A stretch of DNA of 64,000 nt from Bacteroidales bacterium UBA3696 (lineage in GTDB: Bacteria; Bacteroidota; Bacteroidia; Bacteroidales; Paludibacteraceae): the NCBI GenBank assembly GCA_002372135.1, contig DFIN01000033.1, positions 40,122 through 104,121 of the forward strand, read 5' to 3'. The position numbers and the translations under genes are program-made. The notes beneath the pieces are model-generated. The model saw nothing but the letters and a program-made list of their open reading frames with translations. It made no database searches and was not told where the DNA came from. This document shows positions 1 to 8,492 of this stretch, one piece after another. Positions within the stretch are counted from its first letter, which is position 1, and each line of letters starts with the position of its first letter.

Positions 1-306
1 AAAGGAACGTTTGATTGGTGCCACGTTTCTATTCGGCGCAAAAGTACGATATGTAAAGTAAACCACAAAATTTTATAGCAAAAATTTTTCTTTTTTTGGA
101 GAAAGATGTATCATTTAGATATGTTTCTCTAATGATAAACAACATTTAGCATCGCTTATCCTGCTTACATTTAACTTTCTACTTCCTACATTATTCTTTC
201 TACTTTCCCCTTTCTACTTTCTACTCTCCCACTTCTTTCAACTTTCCACTCTCTACTTTCAACTTAAAACGTGGCACCAATCAAACGTTCCTTTAATGCG
301 TGCCAC
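1..306. repeat. Putative invertible promoter element A
   Basis: Two inverted sites enclose a leftward promoter. The right site (271-306) has arm GTGGCACCAATCAAA (271-285), spacer CGTTCC (286-291) and a second arm TTTAATGCGTGCCAC (292-306; 12 of 15 positions complementary to the first). The left site is cut by the window edge: AAA at 1-3, spacer GGAACG at 4-9, arm TTTGATTGGTGCCAC at 10-24. Positions 1-28 and 267-294 are a perfect 28-bp inverted repeat. Inverted arms around a 6-bp spacer resemble tyrosine-recombinase crossover sites, and promoters between such sites are a known mode of phase variation in Bacteroidales. Inversion here is inferred. The inner right part (about 171-263) is pyrimidine-rich with repeated CTACTTTCTACTTT-like units. 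Confidence 0.7.
38..69 (-). promoter_or_regulatory. Leftward Bacteroidota promoter inside element A
   Basis: On the minus strand TTTG (69-66) is followed after 19 bases by TACTTTTGC (46-38), an excellent match to the Bacteroidota sigma-ABfr consensus. It fires toward the left window edge. If the segment between the flanking inverted sites flipped, it would fire rightward toward 552 and 1543. Confidence 0.75.
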
Positions 307-551
307 TTGGAGCACAGTCGGCTTGCCGGTCCCGCCCGCATAAAAGGTCAAGCCTAATAGTTAATTATCAATTGTAAATTATCAATTAAATAAGCGTCCC
401 GCTCAGGCACTAAAATCACAGGAGCAAAAGAACGCCTGAAAGAAGGCAAAAAGCGACCTTTGACATATTGAAAAACAACTGATAAAACAGGTATCTATTG
501 TATAAATAGATGGAAGTCTTTACTTTGCGCTGTTTTTTACGATTAAGAATT
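307..551. other. Intergenic region with A/T palindromic repeat and leader-like motif
   Basis: No gene is seen here. At 320-338 lies a motif with the core GGCTTGCCGGTC, which recurs in reverse complement inside element B (about 5107-5119). In the flipped state of either element it would sit in the transcript leader. At 361-389 there is an A/T-rich inverted repeat built from TTAATTATCAATT units. TTG (457-459) and TATCTATTG (491-499) could be a weak promoter for the next gene, but the -7 box is imperfect. Confidence 0.4.
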
Positions 552-1100
552 ATGTCAGAAAAATTGAGTGCAAAAGTATCAAATCAGCCGGAGAGCCAAC
601 AACTTTATTCCGATGTGTGCCATATCATTGACGACACTCGTACAAGAGTGGCTGTCTATGTCAATGCGGAAGTGAGCCGCACATATTGGTATATAGGCAA
701 GCGCATTAAAGAAGATGTCCTTTACAACCGCCGCGCCGACTATAGCAAACAAGTAGTTAAGAATCTGTTACTTCGTCTTACAGAAAGGTATGGCAAGGGG
801 TGGAGCGAAAAAACTTTACGCCATTGTCTCCGAGCTGCGGAGACTTTTTCGGAAGCAGATATTGTCTCTGCCGTGCAGAGACAATTCAACTGGACACAAT
901 TAAAGGTTGCATCGCTTTTTTTATCAGTCAGACACGAAATCCAATCGTGTCTGACTGCTTTATATCAGTTGTTTCAATATGACACATTGGCATACCTCAC
1001 GCTTCCTTTGTTAAAATACAAAGCGGCTGTAAATACAGCAATAAGCAGTGCATACAAGCATCTGACTGGGACAAATAAAAACAATGCCAAAAAACTGTAA
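552..1100 (+). pseudogene. Truncated DUF1016/YhcG-type nuclease, N-terminal part
   Basis: The 182-residue frame (start ATG at 552; an upstream ATG at 510 is less likely) matches the N-terminal helical domain of DUF1016 (YhcG) proteins up to about residue 120. Visible landmarks are VNAEVSRTYWYIGKRI, ERYGKGWSEKTLRHC and the RQFNWTQLK segment. Intact family members are about 330-380 residues and carry a C-terminal PD-(D/E)XK nuclease domain. Here the family pattern stops at the FNWTQLK motif, a 13-bp hairpin follows, and the remaining residues look unrelated. I read it as a broken gene from an accessory or defence-type locus. A short expressed protein cannot be excluded. Confidence 0.65.
925..957. 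repeat. Perfect 13-bp hairpin at the break point of the DUF1016 remnant
   Basis: CAGTCAGACACGA (925-937) pairs perfectly with TCGTGTCTGACTG (945-957) around a 7-base loop. It lies exactly where similarity to the DUF1016 family ends, so it may mark an insertion or deletion scar. No clear T-run follows on either strand, which argues against a standard terminator. Confidence 0.6.
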
Positions 1101-1111
1101 GGTACTAACCT

Positions 1112-1189
1112 TCTAAAAACCTAATTATTATGAAAAAACTATTCTCAATTTTCTTTGCGTTGGCCATATTGCTGCCGGTAGGCGTGTAG
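1112..1189 (+). pseudogene. Remnant of a duplicated secreted-protein gene start
   Basis: An ATG at 1130 opens a 19-codon frame (MKKLFSIFFALAILLPVGV, stop TAG at 1187-1189) that is only a signal peptide. The DNA from about 1112, including the CCTTCTAAAAACCTAA leader, resembles 1524-1605, the leader and signal peptide of the large secreted protein starting at 1543. It is probably the residue of a duplicated or deleted sister gene. The stop codon falls where the mature protein would begin. Confidence 0.6.
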
Positions 1190-1542
1190 CAGAGAATAGA
1201 ATAGTTTTGACTGTGCCGCGAACACATTAAAACGCGCAAATTGACCTTATGATATAGCGATATTACCGCTTGTTTTTGTGTCCGTTGAGCATCTGTCTGA
1301 ACAGGAACTGAAATGGAACTGAACAGGAACACTATACGGATACTATACCCTTACTTATAGGATAGCCATCCCATGCGGACAGAAAATAGGAAATAAAATA
1401 AGCGTTCATATATCATCACCGATTCAATCGGTGATACCCACACCCACTGCGAGTGTCAATATAAATCAAGCAATACCATTGCTTGAACCATATAATGTTA
1501 AAACTAAACCAAAATAAAATTAACCCTCTAAACCTAACAACT
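1190..1542. other. Intergenic region with two short hairpins
   Basis: About 350 bases without a supported gene. Near the downstream gene there are two perfect inverted repeats: ATCACCGATT/AATCGGTGAT at 1416-1425 and 1427-1436 with a 1-base centre, and CAAGCAAT/ATTGCTTG at 1467-1474 and 1478-1485 with a 3-base loop. They lie within 130 bases upstream of the ATG at 1543 and would be in its leader or operator region. No consensus promoter was seen, which fits expression from a promoter further upstream such as flipped element A. Confidence 0.4.
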
Positions 1543-4500
1543 ATGAAACAAAAACTTTTCTCAATTTTCTTTGTTCTCGCCATATCTATTGGCAGTCTTT
1601 GGGCACAAACTAGTACCACGACCAATTATACGTGGGATGAATTGTATCAGGAGCCTTATGAAGCCTTATCCGGGAGTACAACCACTATGTATAAATATGT
1701 ATGGGCTAGAGGAGGTGGAAATTATCCCGCATTTTGGTTTTATATTCTGTTTAGAAAATCAGAAATGGTGACTTATAATGGAAGGACATATCCTGCTAAA
1801 GGAAATTATACTATTTCTAGTAATTTAGGAACTCCTAACGTAATTGCAAACTATCAAGTTGCAAATACGGAAGCTGGTTCAACAACCAAATGCATGACAG
1901 AATATGATGTTAGCGGCCAAAAATATTATTACCCTATTAGCGGTTCAGGAAAAGTTGAAGAAGGAGCAGATTTACCCTATATTACCTATTCTGCCACAAG
2001 CAATCAAAATGCAAATGGTTACACTGTATCAAGTGGTCAATACCAAAAAATTTATGTAAATGTTGGTTCCCCTGCCACTTATTACAACGTCAATGTAGTA
2101 AGCAATAACAATTCCTACGGTACAGTAACTTCCACGTACAAAAGCGGATATGTTTACGCCAATAATCGCTCACAGGAATACAAGAAGAACTCTGTCTATA
2201 CTATTACTGCCACACCCAAATCAGGTTATCGTTTTGTAAGTTGGAGCGATGGCGGCGCGCAAACACACGACATTACCATTACGGGCGATCAAACCTACAC
2301 CGCCACTTTTGCACCCAACGCAGCCACACAATACACGATCTCCACTGCCGTTACTCCTGCCGGTTACGGAACAGTTAGTGGGGCAGGACAGTATTATGAG
2401 AATGATCAGGCTACCCTTACTGCCACATCTGCCAACGAGCACCTGTATATCTTTGACCATTGGCTGAAAGACGATGTAACTTACGAAGGAGGAACAACTA
2501 TCACTCCGACTGTTACTTCCGGCGCTACTTATACAGCCGTGTTCCGCAATGCCAATGCTGGTACTATTACCGGCGTGGCTGCCAACGGTACCATTTCCGG
2601 CACGGGATATTATGCAGGTGGAACGCCAGTCGAATTGACCGTAACACCTAACGATGGCTATATATTCACCCAATGGTCTGACGGCAATACCGACAATCCT
2701 CGCACAGTCTATGTGGATGGCGACGCAACCTACACCGCACAGTTCGAAGAAGGGGTTGAGATTATCATAGCTGATGGAACATGTAATGATGAAAGCGGAT
2801 ATTTTAATTTCATAGGTTCCGCCAATGGCTATAGTGTCCGCATCGAAAGTGCTTCTGTTGCTCTGCGAACAGGAGATTTCTCGTATTCTCAATTGGAACA
2901 GACAAGTGATTATACGTATGTTAAATTAAATAACAATAATATTGAGCTTGATTATAGTCGTCAACGAGCCAATGTTTCATTCTGGAGTCATACGCACCTC
3001 TTGTTAGAAGCTTGGGAGTATGATACGTCAGGGAAGGAATACCACATCTATATAAAAGCACCTCTCCCAAATTCAAATGAAATTAATAGTGCCAATAGTG
3101 CGTATGATGTGCAGAGTTTCCCATCTGTAGATGATGTAACCGCTGCAGATGAAGACGGAAAAGCATGGATATATGCTAACAAAGGTGGTAATCCAGGAAC
3201 AGGGTATTATGTATATAATACTTGGCTTGCGTTTATGCCGGATAATACAAAATATGGCAAGGTGCCAACCGGAATATATCCGATAAAAGGTACTGAAGAG
3301 GCGGAAACCGCAGTGGGAGGATACAATGTGCAAATCGATGGTAATGGCTATTTATCATCCATGGATGGTTGTGTAGCACAAAGACGAAATGGTTATGTGG
3401 AAAATATCTGGATTCCTGTAGATGGAACTATAGAAGTAGTCAATGTAGATGAACAGTATTGGGTAAATGTACAAGGGAAAAGCAGTTATAAACAGAATGT
3501 ATATTTTACCATTGGTACTGCCCCATTTAATGTAAATATTACAAGTGCCGGTAATGGCTCGGTAGATATTTTGCTTAATGCCACCAATTGGGGTACAACA
3601 GTACATTATGATGAGGGGACAAGCAAGTTTTTCTCAGGCAACTCTATTACACTTACTGCCACCCCCAACAGCGGCTACGAGTTCTGGCGTTGGTCGGATG
3701 AAGATGCTTCTGTAAAAACTTCTGCATACGGTGCTTCGCGTAATGTAACCGTTAGCGGCAATCTTACTCTGCAAGCCATTTTCCGTGTTGCAGGTCCTGC
3801 TACCCACACCCTTACTTGGGATGTCGATGGCGGTACTTTGGTGGGCACGGCAGGTGTGGATTATCTTGCTGCCGGCGAGTATGAAGAAGGTACTACTATC
3901 ACCCTTCCGGACGCTACACGCGAAGGATATACATTGGATGCTTGGTCATTCACAATGGGCGGCATGGACCTTGAGAAAGATGCCGGTGCAGAAATAGATC
4001 TTGATGAAGATGTAACTTTTACTGCAACGTGGACCCAAGCCACCACCCTATATCTGTACGATAACAAAGATGCAACCTACTACAACAATATCAAGGCCCT
4101 TAACGGACAGACCTATGACGTAACCTACCACCGCTCAGTAGCATATACATCCGACAACGGCAATGCACGTTGGTACACCCTCTGCCTGCCCTTTGATGTG
4201 GATCAAAGCCAACTTACGAATGCCGGCCTGCTCCGCAAAGTATATGAGTATCGCTATGCAATAGGGTCAGCCGATGTGGGAGACCAAGTAACCTTCCACT
4301 TCCGTGTCGCTACATCCATGGTGGCAGGACAAGGATACCTCGTCAAAGCTACCGGCGACATGGGACCGAACTTTACATTCACTGGCGTAACGCTCAACAC
4401 TTCTGCCGATGTGGAAGATGGCAATGTGGACAATCTCAAAAACAGCAATGCCTACAAAGAGAGTGGCGATATAGCCATCGTGGGTGTATTGCGCAGCGGC

Positions 4501-4821
4501 ACATTGAGTAATGACGATCGCAAAGTAATGGGTTTGGCAAACAATAAGATTTGGTATCCGCACACGAATGGTAACCCCATGCCTGCTTACCGTGCATACT
4601 TCTATAACCCCACTGCTTCACCTACTACTATGCCTCGTGTTCGCATTGTGGTGGAAGGTGAAGGTACGACCGAGTTGGAAGTAGTGGATGGCGAACTGTA
4701 TGATGCCCGTGGGAATGATGCGGACGGGGACGTCCGCGCTCCACGCAAGTACATCCGCAACGGCGTGCTTATTATCGAGCGCAACGGCGTAAGATATGAT
4801 GCTCAAGGGAAGAGACTATAA
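1543..4821 (+). CDS. Large secreted surface protein with InlB-type repeats
   Basis: A 1092-residue exported protein. The start is the ATG at 1543, which gives a clean signal peptide (MKQKLFSIFFVLAISIGSLWAQ); a TTG 60 bases upstream would add a non-signal extension. Divergent InlB B-type repeats lie at about 180-260, 262-346, 338-405 and 662-751, recognised by the pattern TATP..GY.F..WSDG ... YTATF. A related Flg_new-type repeat follows at about 755-831. The C-terminus (about 1065-1092) carries RKYIRNGVLIIERNG ... YDAQGKRL, a short tag shared with three other secreted proteins in the window. Base composition is mosaic: about 1600-2050 and 2760-3520 are A+T-rich, while the repeat-coding parts are richer in G+C. 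It is probably an adhesin or surface repeat protein. No enzymatic motif was seen. Confidence 0.8.
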   Translation: MKQKLFSIFFVLAISIGSLWAQTSTTTNYTWDELYQEPYEALSGSTTTMYKYVWARGGGNYPAFWFYILFRKSEMVTYNGRTYPAKGNYTISSNLGTPNVIANYQVANTEAGSTTKCMTEYDVSGQKYYYPISGSGKVEEGADLPYITYSATSNQNANGYTVSSGQYQKIYVNVGSPATYYNVNVVSNNNSYGTVTSTYKSGYVYANNRSQEYKKNSVYTITATPKSGYRFVSWSDGGAQTHDITITGDQTYTATFAPNAATQYTISTAVTPAGYGTVSGAGQYYENDQATLTATSANEHLYIFDHWLKDDVTYEGGTTITPTVTSGATYTAVFRNANAGTITGVAANGTISGTGYYAGGTPVELTVTPNDGYIFTQWSDGNTDNPRTVYVDGDATYTAQFEEGVEIIIADGTCNDESGYFNFIGSANGYSVRIESASVALRTGDFSYSQLEQTSDYTYVKLNNNNIELDYSRQRANVSFWSHTHLLLEAWEYDTSGKEYHIYIKAPLPNSNEINSANSAYDVQSFPSVDDVTAADEDGKAWIYANKGGNPGTGYYVYNTWLAFMPDNTKYGKVPTGIYPIKGTEEAETAVGGYNVQIDGNGYLSSMDGCVAQRRNGYVENIWIPVDGTIEVVNVDEQYWVNVQGKSSYKQNVYFTIGTAPFNVNITSAGNGSVDILLNATNWGTTVHYDEGTSKFFSGNSITLTATPNSGYEFWRWSDEDASVKTSAYGASRNVTVSGNLTLQAIFRVAGPATHTLTWDVDGGTLVGTAGVDYLAAGEYEEGTTITLPDATREGYTLDAWSFTMGGMDLEKDAGAEIDLDEDVTFTATWTQATTLYLYDNKDATYYNNIKALNGQTYDVTYHRSVAYTSDNGNARWYTLCLPFDVDQSQLTNAGLLRKVYEYRYAIGSADVGDQVTFHFRVATSMVAGQGYLVKATGDMGPNFTFTGVTLNTSADVEDGNVDNLKNSNAYKESGDIAIVGVLRSGTLSNDDRKVMGLANNKIWYPHTNGNPMPAYRAYFYNPTASPTTMPRVRIVVEGEGTTELEVVDGELYDARGNDADGDVRAPRKYIRNGVLIIERNGVRYDAQGKRL

Positions 4822-4834
4822 CACACGCCCCCTG

Positions 4835-4928
4835 CCCCCTCTAACGTAGAGGGGGAGTTGGGGAGTAAAGTAGTAGAAAGAATAAACCGCTTTGCGTCGT
4901 GAGACGCTGCACGGAGAGAGAACTCCGT
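4835..4928. repeat. Cluster of three hairpins downstream of the InlB-repeat gene
   Basis: CCCCCTCTA/TAGAGGGGG (4835-4843, 4847-4855; loop ACG), GCGTC/GACGC with a GTGA tetraloop (4894-4907), and ACGGAG/CTCCGT (4911-4916, 4923-4928). The CGTCGTGAGACG core of the second recurs exactly in the terminator at 4957-4996. A polypurine GTAGAAAG unit lies between the first two (4874-4880). No gene lies here. Confidence 0.6.
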
Positions 4929-4956
4929 TTACATATAATTTTTAAGTTTTAGGGAA

Positions 4957-4996
4957 GACAGCGGAACGTCGTGAGACGCACCGCTGTCTGTTTTTG
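4957..4996 (+). terminator. Rho-independent terminator after the InlB-repeat gene
   Basis: GACAGCGG (4957-4964) pairs with CCGCTGTC (4981-4988). An inner CGTC/GACG stem is capped by a GTGA tetraloop (4967-4978), and TGTTTTTG follows. It would end transcription from the gene stopping at 4821. It is not a good terminator for leftward transcription out of element B. Confidence 0.75.
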
Positions 4997-5049
4997 TATA
5001 GAAGTAGGAAGTAAGATGTTAGAAGTTAGATGTAAGAACGAAGAAAGAA

Positions 5050-5323
5050 GTGGCACCAAACAAACGACCCTTTGATTGGTGCCACTGTTTTTGCAGGATT
5101 CGGGCGAGACCGGCAAGCCTACCGCGTTCCAATTCTGCGGGCAAAAATACAATGTGTAATACGAACTGCCAAAATAATTATCAATAATTTTTCATTTTTT
5201 CTCTGTACTATCCACTTTTAACTTATCGACTTACCGACTCCTTTCAACTTTCAACTAACCGGCTCACCAACTTCTTTCAACTCCGAAGTGGCACCAATCA
5301 AAGGGTCGTTTGATAGGTGCCAT
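5050..5323. repeat. Putative invertible promoter element B
   Basis: The left site has arm GTGGCACCAAACAAA (5050-5064), spacer CGACCC (5065-5070) and arm TTTGATTGGTGCCAC (5071-5085). The right site has arm GTGGCACCAATCAAA (5288-5302), spacer GGGTCG (5303-5308) and arm TTTGATAGGTGCCAT (5309-5323). The two spacers are reverse complements, so the sites are inverted relative to each other. The arms match element A, but the spacer differs (CGACCC here, GGAACG in A), which would keep the two elements from recombining together. The roughly 240-bp segment contains one promoter, now pointing left. Inversion would place it upstream of 5355 with a leader of about 115 bases. Confidence 0.75.
5141..5173 (-). 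promoter_or_regulatory. Leftward promoter inside element B
   Basis: On the minus strand TTTG (5173-5170) is followed after 20 bases by TATTTTTGC (5149-5141). In the given orientation it reads away from the Hsp70 cassette and antisense toward the end of the InlB-repeat gene. I infer that this is the OFF state for the genes beginning at 5355. Confidence 0.72.
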
Positions 5324-5354
5324 CACACACAGATAGTTAATAAAAAAATACACA

Positions 5355-6158
5355 ATGGCCAACTTATTCAATTCAATTTTCAATTCGCCTAATCCCAACG
5401 GCGAAAATAAGCCACAAGTAGCAGAGCCTATTCGTGAAGAAACGCAACAACCTGCCGTGAATGAAGATGTCCGTCAACCGACTATTCCACAAAGCAGTGC
5501 GCAACCAAGCGAAGCACAATCCCCCACCCCATCAGATGAACCAAAGCCTGCAGTAGAAGAAAAGCCTGCGCAGGAAAGCCAACCTTCGGCAGAAGATAAA
5601 AAAGAAGATTATTCGCGGTTTATCTCTGCCCTTACAGCTATAGAAAAAAGGTTGACCGCTTTAACACACGTGGTTGATAATAAATTGGAAGAGCGGGAAG
5701 AACGCTACCAGCGAGTAATGCAGGCTGCACAAGAAGATGCCTCCAAGAAGGACAAAATCAAACTCATCAAACGTCTCATTATGAACCAAGGGTTCATACG
5801 GGACATGCTGGCAGACTTCCGCAAGAGTGAGCAGAGTGCCGAAGAGAAAGCAGCCTATTTGGAACAGCAGATAGAAGCCATTCTGAAGATGAACGATGCC
5901 ATCCTACAGCCGGAAATGATTACCATGCAAGTCAGCCCCAAAGGCACAGACTTCAACGACCAGACCATGAATATAGTCGGTACCGAGTTCACGCAAGACG
6001 GTGCGCTAAACGGCAAAGTGGCACGTTCGGTCAAACCCGGCTATGCTTGGACGCTCCCTTATATCCTGCGTGGTGCTATCAACACACAAGGCGAAGAGAT
6101 CAAGTCATACCGCTTCATGATTCAAGATGAGGAAGTGGTTATCTATAAACTGAACTAA
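5355..6158 (+). CDS. GrpE-like nucleotide exchange factor (divergent)
   Basis: A 267-residue protein. Residues 1-85 are Pro/Glu/Gln-rich and probably disordered. About 88-185 is strongly helical with coiled-coil character (EKRLTALTHVVDNKLEEREE, LEQQIEAILKMNDAIL). The C-terminal part resembles the beta domain of GrpE: a G-T-D-F-N segment, then GKVARSVKPGYAWTLPYILR, which echoes the G-x-V ... GY ... R-x-A pattern of GrpE. It stands 25 bases before an Hsp70-like gene, which supports a role as its nucleotide exchange partner. It is not the housekeeping GrpE: the N-terminus is unusual and no dnaJ is adjacent. Expression is probably controlled by the promoter in element B. Confidence 0.6.
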   Translation: MANLFNSIFNSPNPNGENKPQVAEPIREETQQPAVNEDVRQPTIPQSSAQPSEAQSPTPSDEPKPAVEEKPAQESQPSAEDKKEDYSRFISALTAIEKRLTALTHVVDNKLEEREERYQRVMQAAQEDASKKDKIKLIKRLIMNQGFIRDMLADFRKSEQSAEEKAAYLEQQIEAILKMNDAILQPEMITMQVSPKGTDFNDQTMNIVGTEFTQDGALNGKVARSVKPGYAWTLPYILRGAINTQGEEIKSYRFMIQDEEVVIYKLN

Positions 6159-6183
6159 CCTTCTAACTAAACACATACACACT

Positions 6184-7653
6184 ATGGAAAAAGAATTCTA
6201 CGGTATTGATTTAGGCACTACCTATTCTTGTATTGCCACCATCGACGAGGACAAAGTAGTAACCGTTATCCCCAATCCGTCAGGGCAACTGACTACGCCT
6301 TCTGTTGTATATTTTGACGAAAACGGCAAGGTGCTTGTCGGCAAGGGTGCCAAATCGCACTTAGCCAGTGAGCCGGAAAATACGGTAGCCTTTGTAAAAC
6401 GCGAGATGTCGAACGATGATTATAGTCGCACTATTCGCGGAAAGAAATACAATCAGGTGGACATCAGTGCCGAAATACTCAAATACATGGTTAGTTTTGC
6501 CAACGAGAAACGCGTCAACGAAGAAGGCAAGCAACCTCTGTACGATGTGGTGATTACTGTTCCCGCTTATTTCGGAGACGGTGAGCGCAAGCGTACCGCA
6601 GCCGCTGCCGAGCAAGCCGGTTTGCACCTCATCAAACTCATCAACGAACCCACATCGGCTGCCTTATCATACGGCAAAAAACAGAGTGGCGACAAGAACC
6701 TCCTTGTATATGACTTGGGCGGCGGCACATTTGACGTTACCATTCTGCAATTCAAGAACGGTATTGCCAATGTGTTGGCATCGCGTGGCGACCACATGTT
6801 GGGCGGTGCCGACTGGGATCAAAAATTAGCCGAAACGGTATTAGAAAAGATTCGCGTCAAGTGGGATAGTTTGGACGACAAGGAGAAAAACATGATGATG
6901 ATTGCTGCGGAAGATGCCAAGCAGTCGCTATCAGTGGACGACTCCACCACGCTCACCTTCAACTACAAGGGTATTCATTCGGAGAATGTAACGCGCGCCG
7001 AATTTGAGGCAGCCACCCAAACCTTGCTGCAACGTACCAAACTGCTGGTAGAGGAAGCCATGAGTGCAGCCCAGCTATCCATCAACCAGATAGACGAGGT
7101 TATCATGATTGGCGGTTCTTCACTTATGCCGATGGTTAAGACGATGGTAAGCGACATCATGGGGCTGACTCCCAAATTGGTTGACCCTCACCTTGCCGTA
7201 GCCAAAGGAGCCGCCATGATGGCATTTCAAGAAGAAACAGGTCAGAGCGTAGGCGGCTTGATGATAGGTACGGACAAAGGTTCAAGAGCCTATGGCACCG
7301 ACTGCCTTAATAGCGACGGCATCAAGGTGGTGGAGAACCTGATTATGATGAACGATGACCAGGAAATCCAACGCGAAACCTACTTCCTCACCGTGGCAGA
7401 CGGACAAACAGCCACCGAGTTCCACTTCTACGAAAACCAATCGGAAGAAAAATATACCGACATCGAGAGCAGCAAAGAGTTAGAGGGAACTTCACAAATA
7501 CTTGATTGGGGCAAACCCGTTCCCAAGGGCACACGGGTGAATTGCGTAACGGTTCGCGACAAAAACGGATGCATCCGCATCTTTGTGGAATGTGCAGGCG
7601 CAAGCAAAGAATTTGAAATCCTCACTCCCGGTATATCTAAACGACACAACTAA
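6184..7653 (+). CDS. Short Hsp70 (DnaK-like) chaperone ATPase
   Basis: A 489-residue Hsp70 with a complete nucleotide-binding domain: phosphate 1 motif GIDLGTTYSCIATI (about 7-20), connect 1 INEPTSAALSYG (about 153-164), phosphate 2 YDLGGGTFDVTIL (about 177-189) and adenosine motif MIGGSSLMPMV (about 311-321). Canonical DnaK has about 640 residues. Here only about 125 residues follow the ATPase domain, enough for a reduced beta substrate domain but not the helical lid. The stop overlaps the next start (TAATG), so translation is probably coupled. With the GrpE-like and membrane-protein neighbours it looks like a specialised chaperone module rather than the housekeeping DnaK. Confidence 0.85.
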   Translation: MEKEFYGIDLGTTYSCIATIDEDKVVTVIPNPSGQLTTPSVVYFDENGKVLVGKGAKSHLASEPENTVAFVKREMSNDDYSRTIRGKKYNQVDISAEILKYMVSFANEKRVNEEGKQPLYDVVITVPAYFGDGERKRTAAAAEQAGLHLIKLINEPTSAALSYGKKQSGDKNLLVYDLGGGTFDVTILQFKNGIANVLASRGDHMLGGADWDQKLAETVLEKIRVKWDSLDDKEKNMMMIAAEDAKQSLSVDDSTTLTFNYKGIHSENVTRAEFEAATQTLLQRTKLLVEEAMSAAQLSINQIDEVIMIGGSSLMPMVKTMVSDIMGLTPKLVDPHLAVAKGAAMMAFQEETGQSVGGLMIGTDKGSRAYGTDCLNSDGIKVVENLIMMNDDQEIQRETYFLTVADGQTATEFHFYENQSEEKYTDIESSKELEGTSQILDWGKPVPKGTRVNCVTVRDKNGCIRIFVECAGASKEFEILTPGISKRHN

Positions 7654-8489
7654 TGGTTGACAACAATCTGATGCGGACATGGTATGACAGTGGCAACAAG
7701 GTTGCCACTGTTTACTATGACAAACTGAATGACAAGGCAAACGGTGTGGATTATGGCAAATACTTTGATACCATCTACTTATTTGAGACCAACTATAGGT
7801 ATCCGGAAGCCACAACCGAACAAAATGCCTTTGTCCAGACCAACTTAATCAACTACTGCAGCGAACGGCTCAAAAAGCGGCTGCGCAGTTTTCCGGCGAG
7901 CGATGCCAAAATTTCGCTGGGTGAGTTCATCGCTTCTACCGAACGGCTGTTCGACTATAAGAACTACCCCAATTACCCCGAAACGGTGGATACGCTGCGC
8001 AAAAACAAGTTTGTGCCTGATACCGCCTCCGTGGCAGAGAAAAGGGGGATGCTGGAAAACGCATTCGTAGCCAGCCGCTACGATGCCGAATTAGGCTCGC
8101 GCTTCGGACATAAATACGCCGACCTCTCCACTTGGAAACAGTTGAATTGGAAAGTTTCCGCCTTTGGCGAATGGTTTTCCAATCTGTCTGACCTCTCGTT
8201 CGTGGATTTAGGAATCTATTTAGGGGCAACATATGCAGTGGTCGGCATTATAGGATTGGTCATTTGGGTCATCCATAGTTTCATTGCAGAAGGCGTTTTA
8301 GAAGGTATTTTTACCGGCATTTTAGCCGGCATTTTGGGCGCCATAGGTTACTACGTGTTCTATATCGTTATATTTGTCGGCGGTGCACTGCTCAAATTGC
8401 TGCTGCTTGCCATACGCTATATGTTCTATAATATCTATACACTCTTAGGCTCATTGGCAGCAATAGCCGCCTATCTAATCGTCTCATAA
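7653..8489 (+). CDS. Membrane protein with LNDKAN-type N-terminal domain
   Basis: A 278-residue protein of unknown function. Residues 1-110 form a soluble helical domain with the motif LNDKANGVDYG at 25-35. The same domain begins the next gene (LNDKANQVAYG), and the shared pattern continues with W-x-x-x-G near the start and a K/R-rich helix near residue 75. From about 185 onward there are four strongly hydrophobic segments, so the C-terminal third is membrane-embedded with little outside it. It overlaps the Hsp70 stop codon by one base and lies 3 bases before the next gene. It probably anchors the chaperone module to the membrane; that role is inferred only from context. Confidence 0.7.
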   Translation: MVDNNLMRTWYDSGNKVATVYYDKLNDKANGVDYGKYFDTIYLFETNYRYPEATTEQNAFVQTNLINYCSERLKKRLRSFPASDAKISLGEFIASTERLFDYKNYPNYPETVDTLRKNKFVPDTASVAEKRGMLENAFVASRYDAELGSRFGHKYADLSTWKQLNWKVSAFGEWFSNLSDLSFVDLGIYLGATYAVVGIIGLVIWVIHSFIAEGVLEGIFTGILAGILGAIGYYVFYIVIFVGGALLKLLLLAIRYMFYNIYTLLGSLAAIAAYLIVS

Positions 8490-8492
8490 AGT

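Noticed and set aside
510..551. ATG at 510 as start of the DUF1016 remnant
   Set aside because: The extra 14 residues are unlike the family. The ATG at 552 fits better.
2221..2892. 223-codon minus-strand frame inside the InlB-repeat gene
   Set aside because: It is a shadow of the repetitive Thr/Gly-rich coding sequence on the plus strand, with no start or promoter signal.
1..5323. Elements A and B as MITEs or ends of one composite transposon
   Set aside because: No target-site duplications were seen, no transposase is present, each element has its own spacer, and each contains a precise promoter, all of which fit switches better than transposition.
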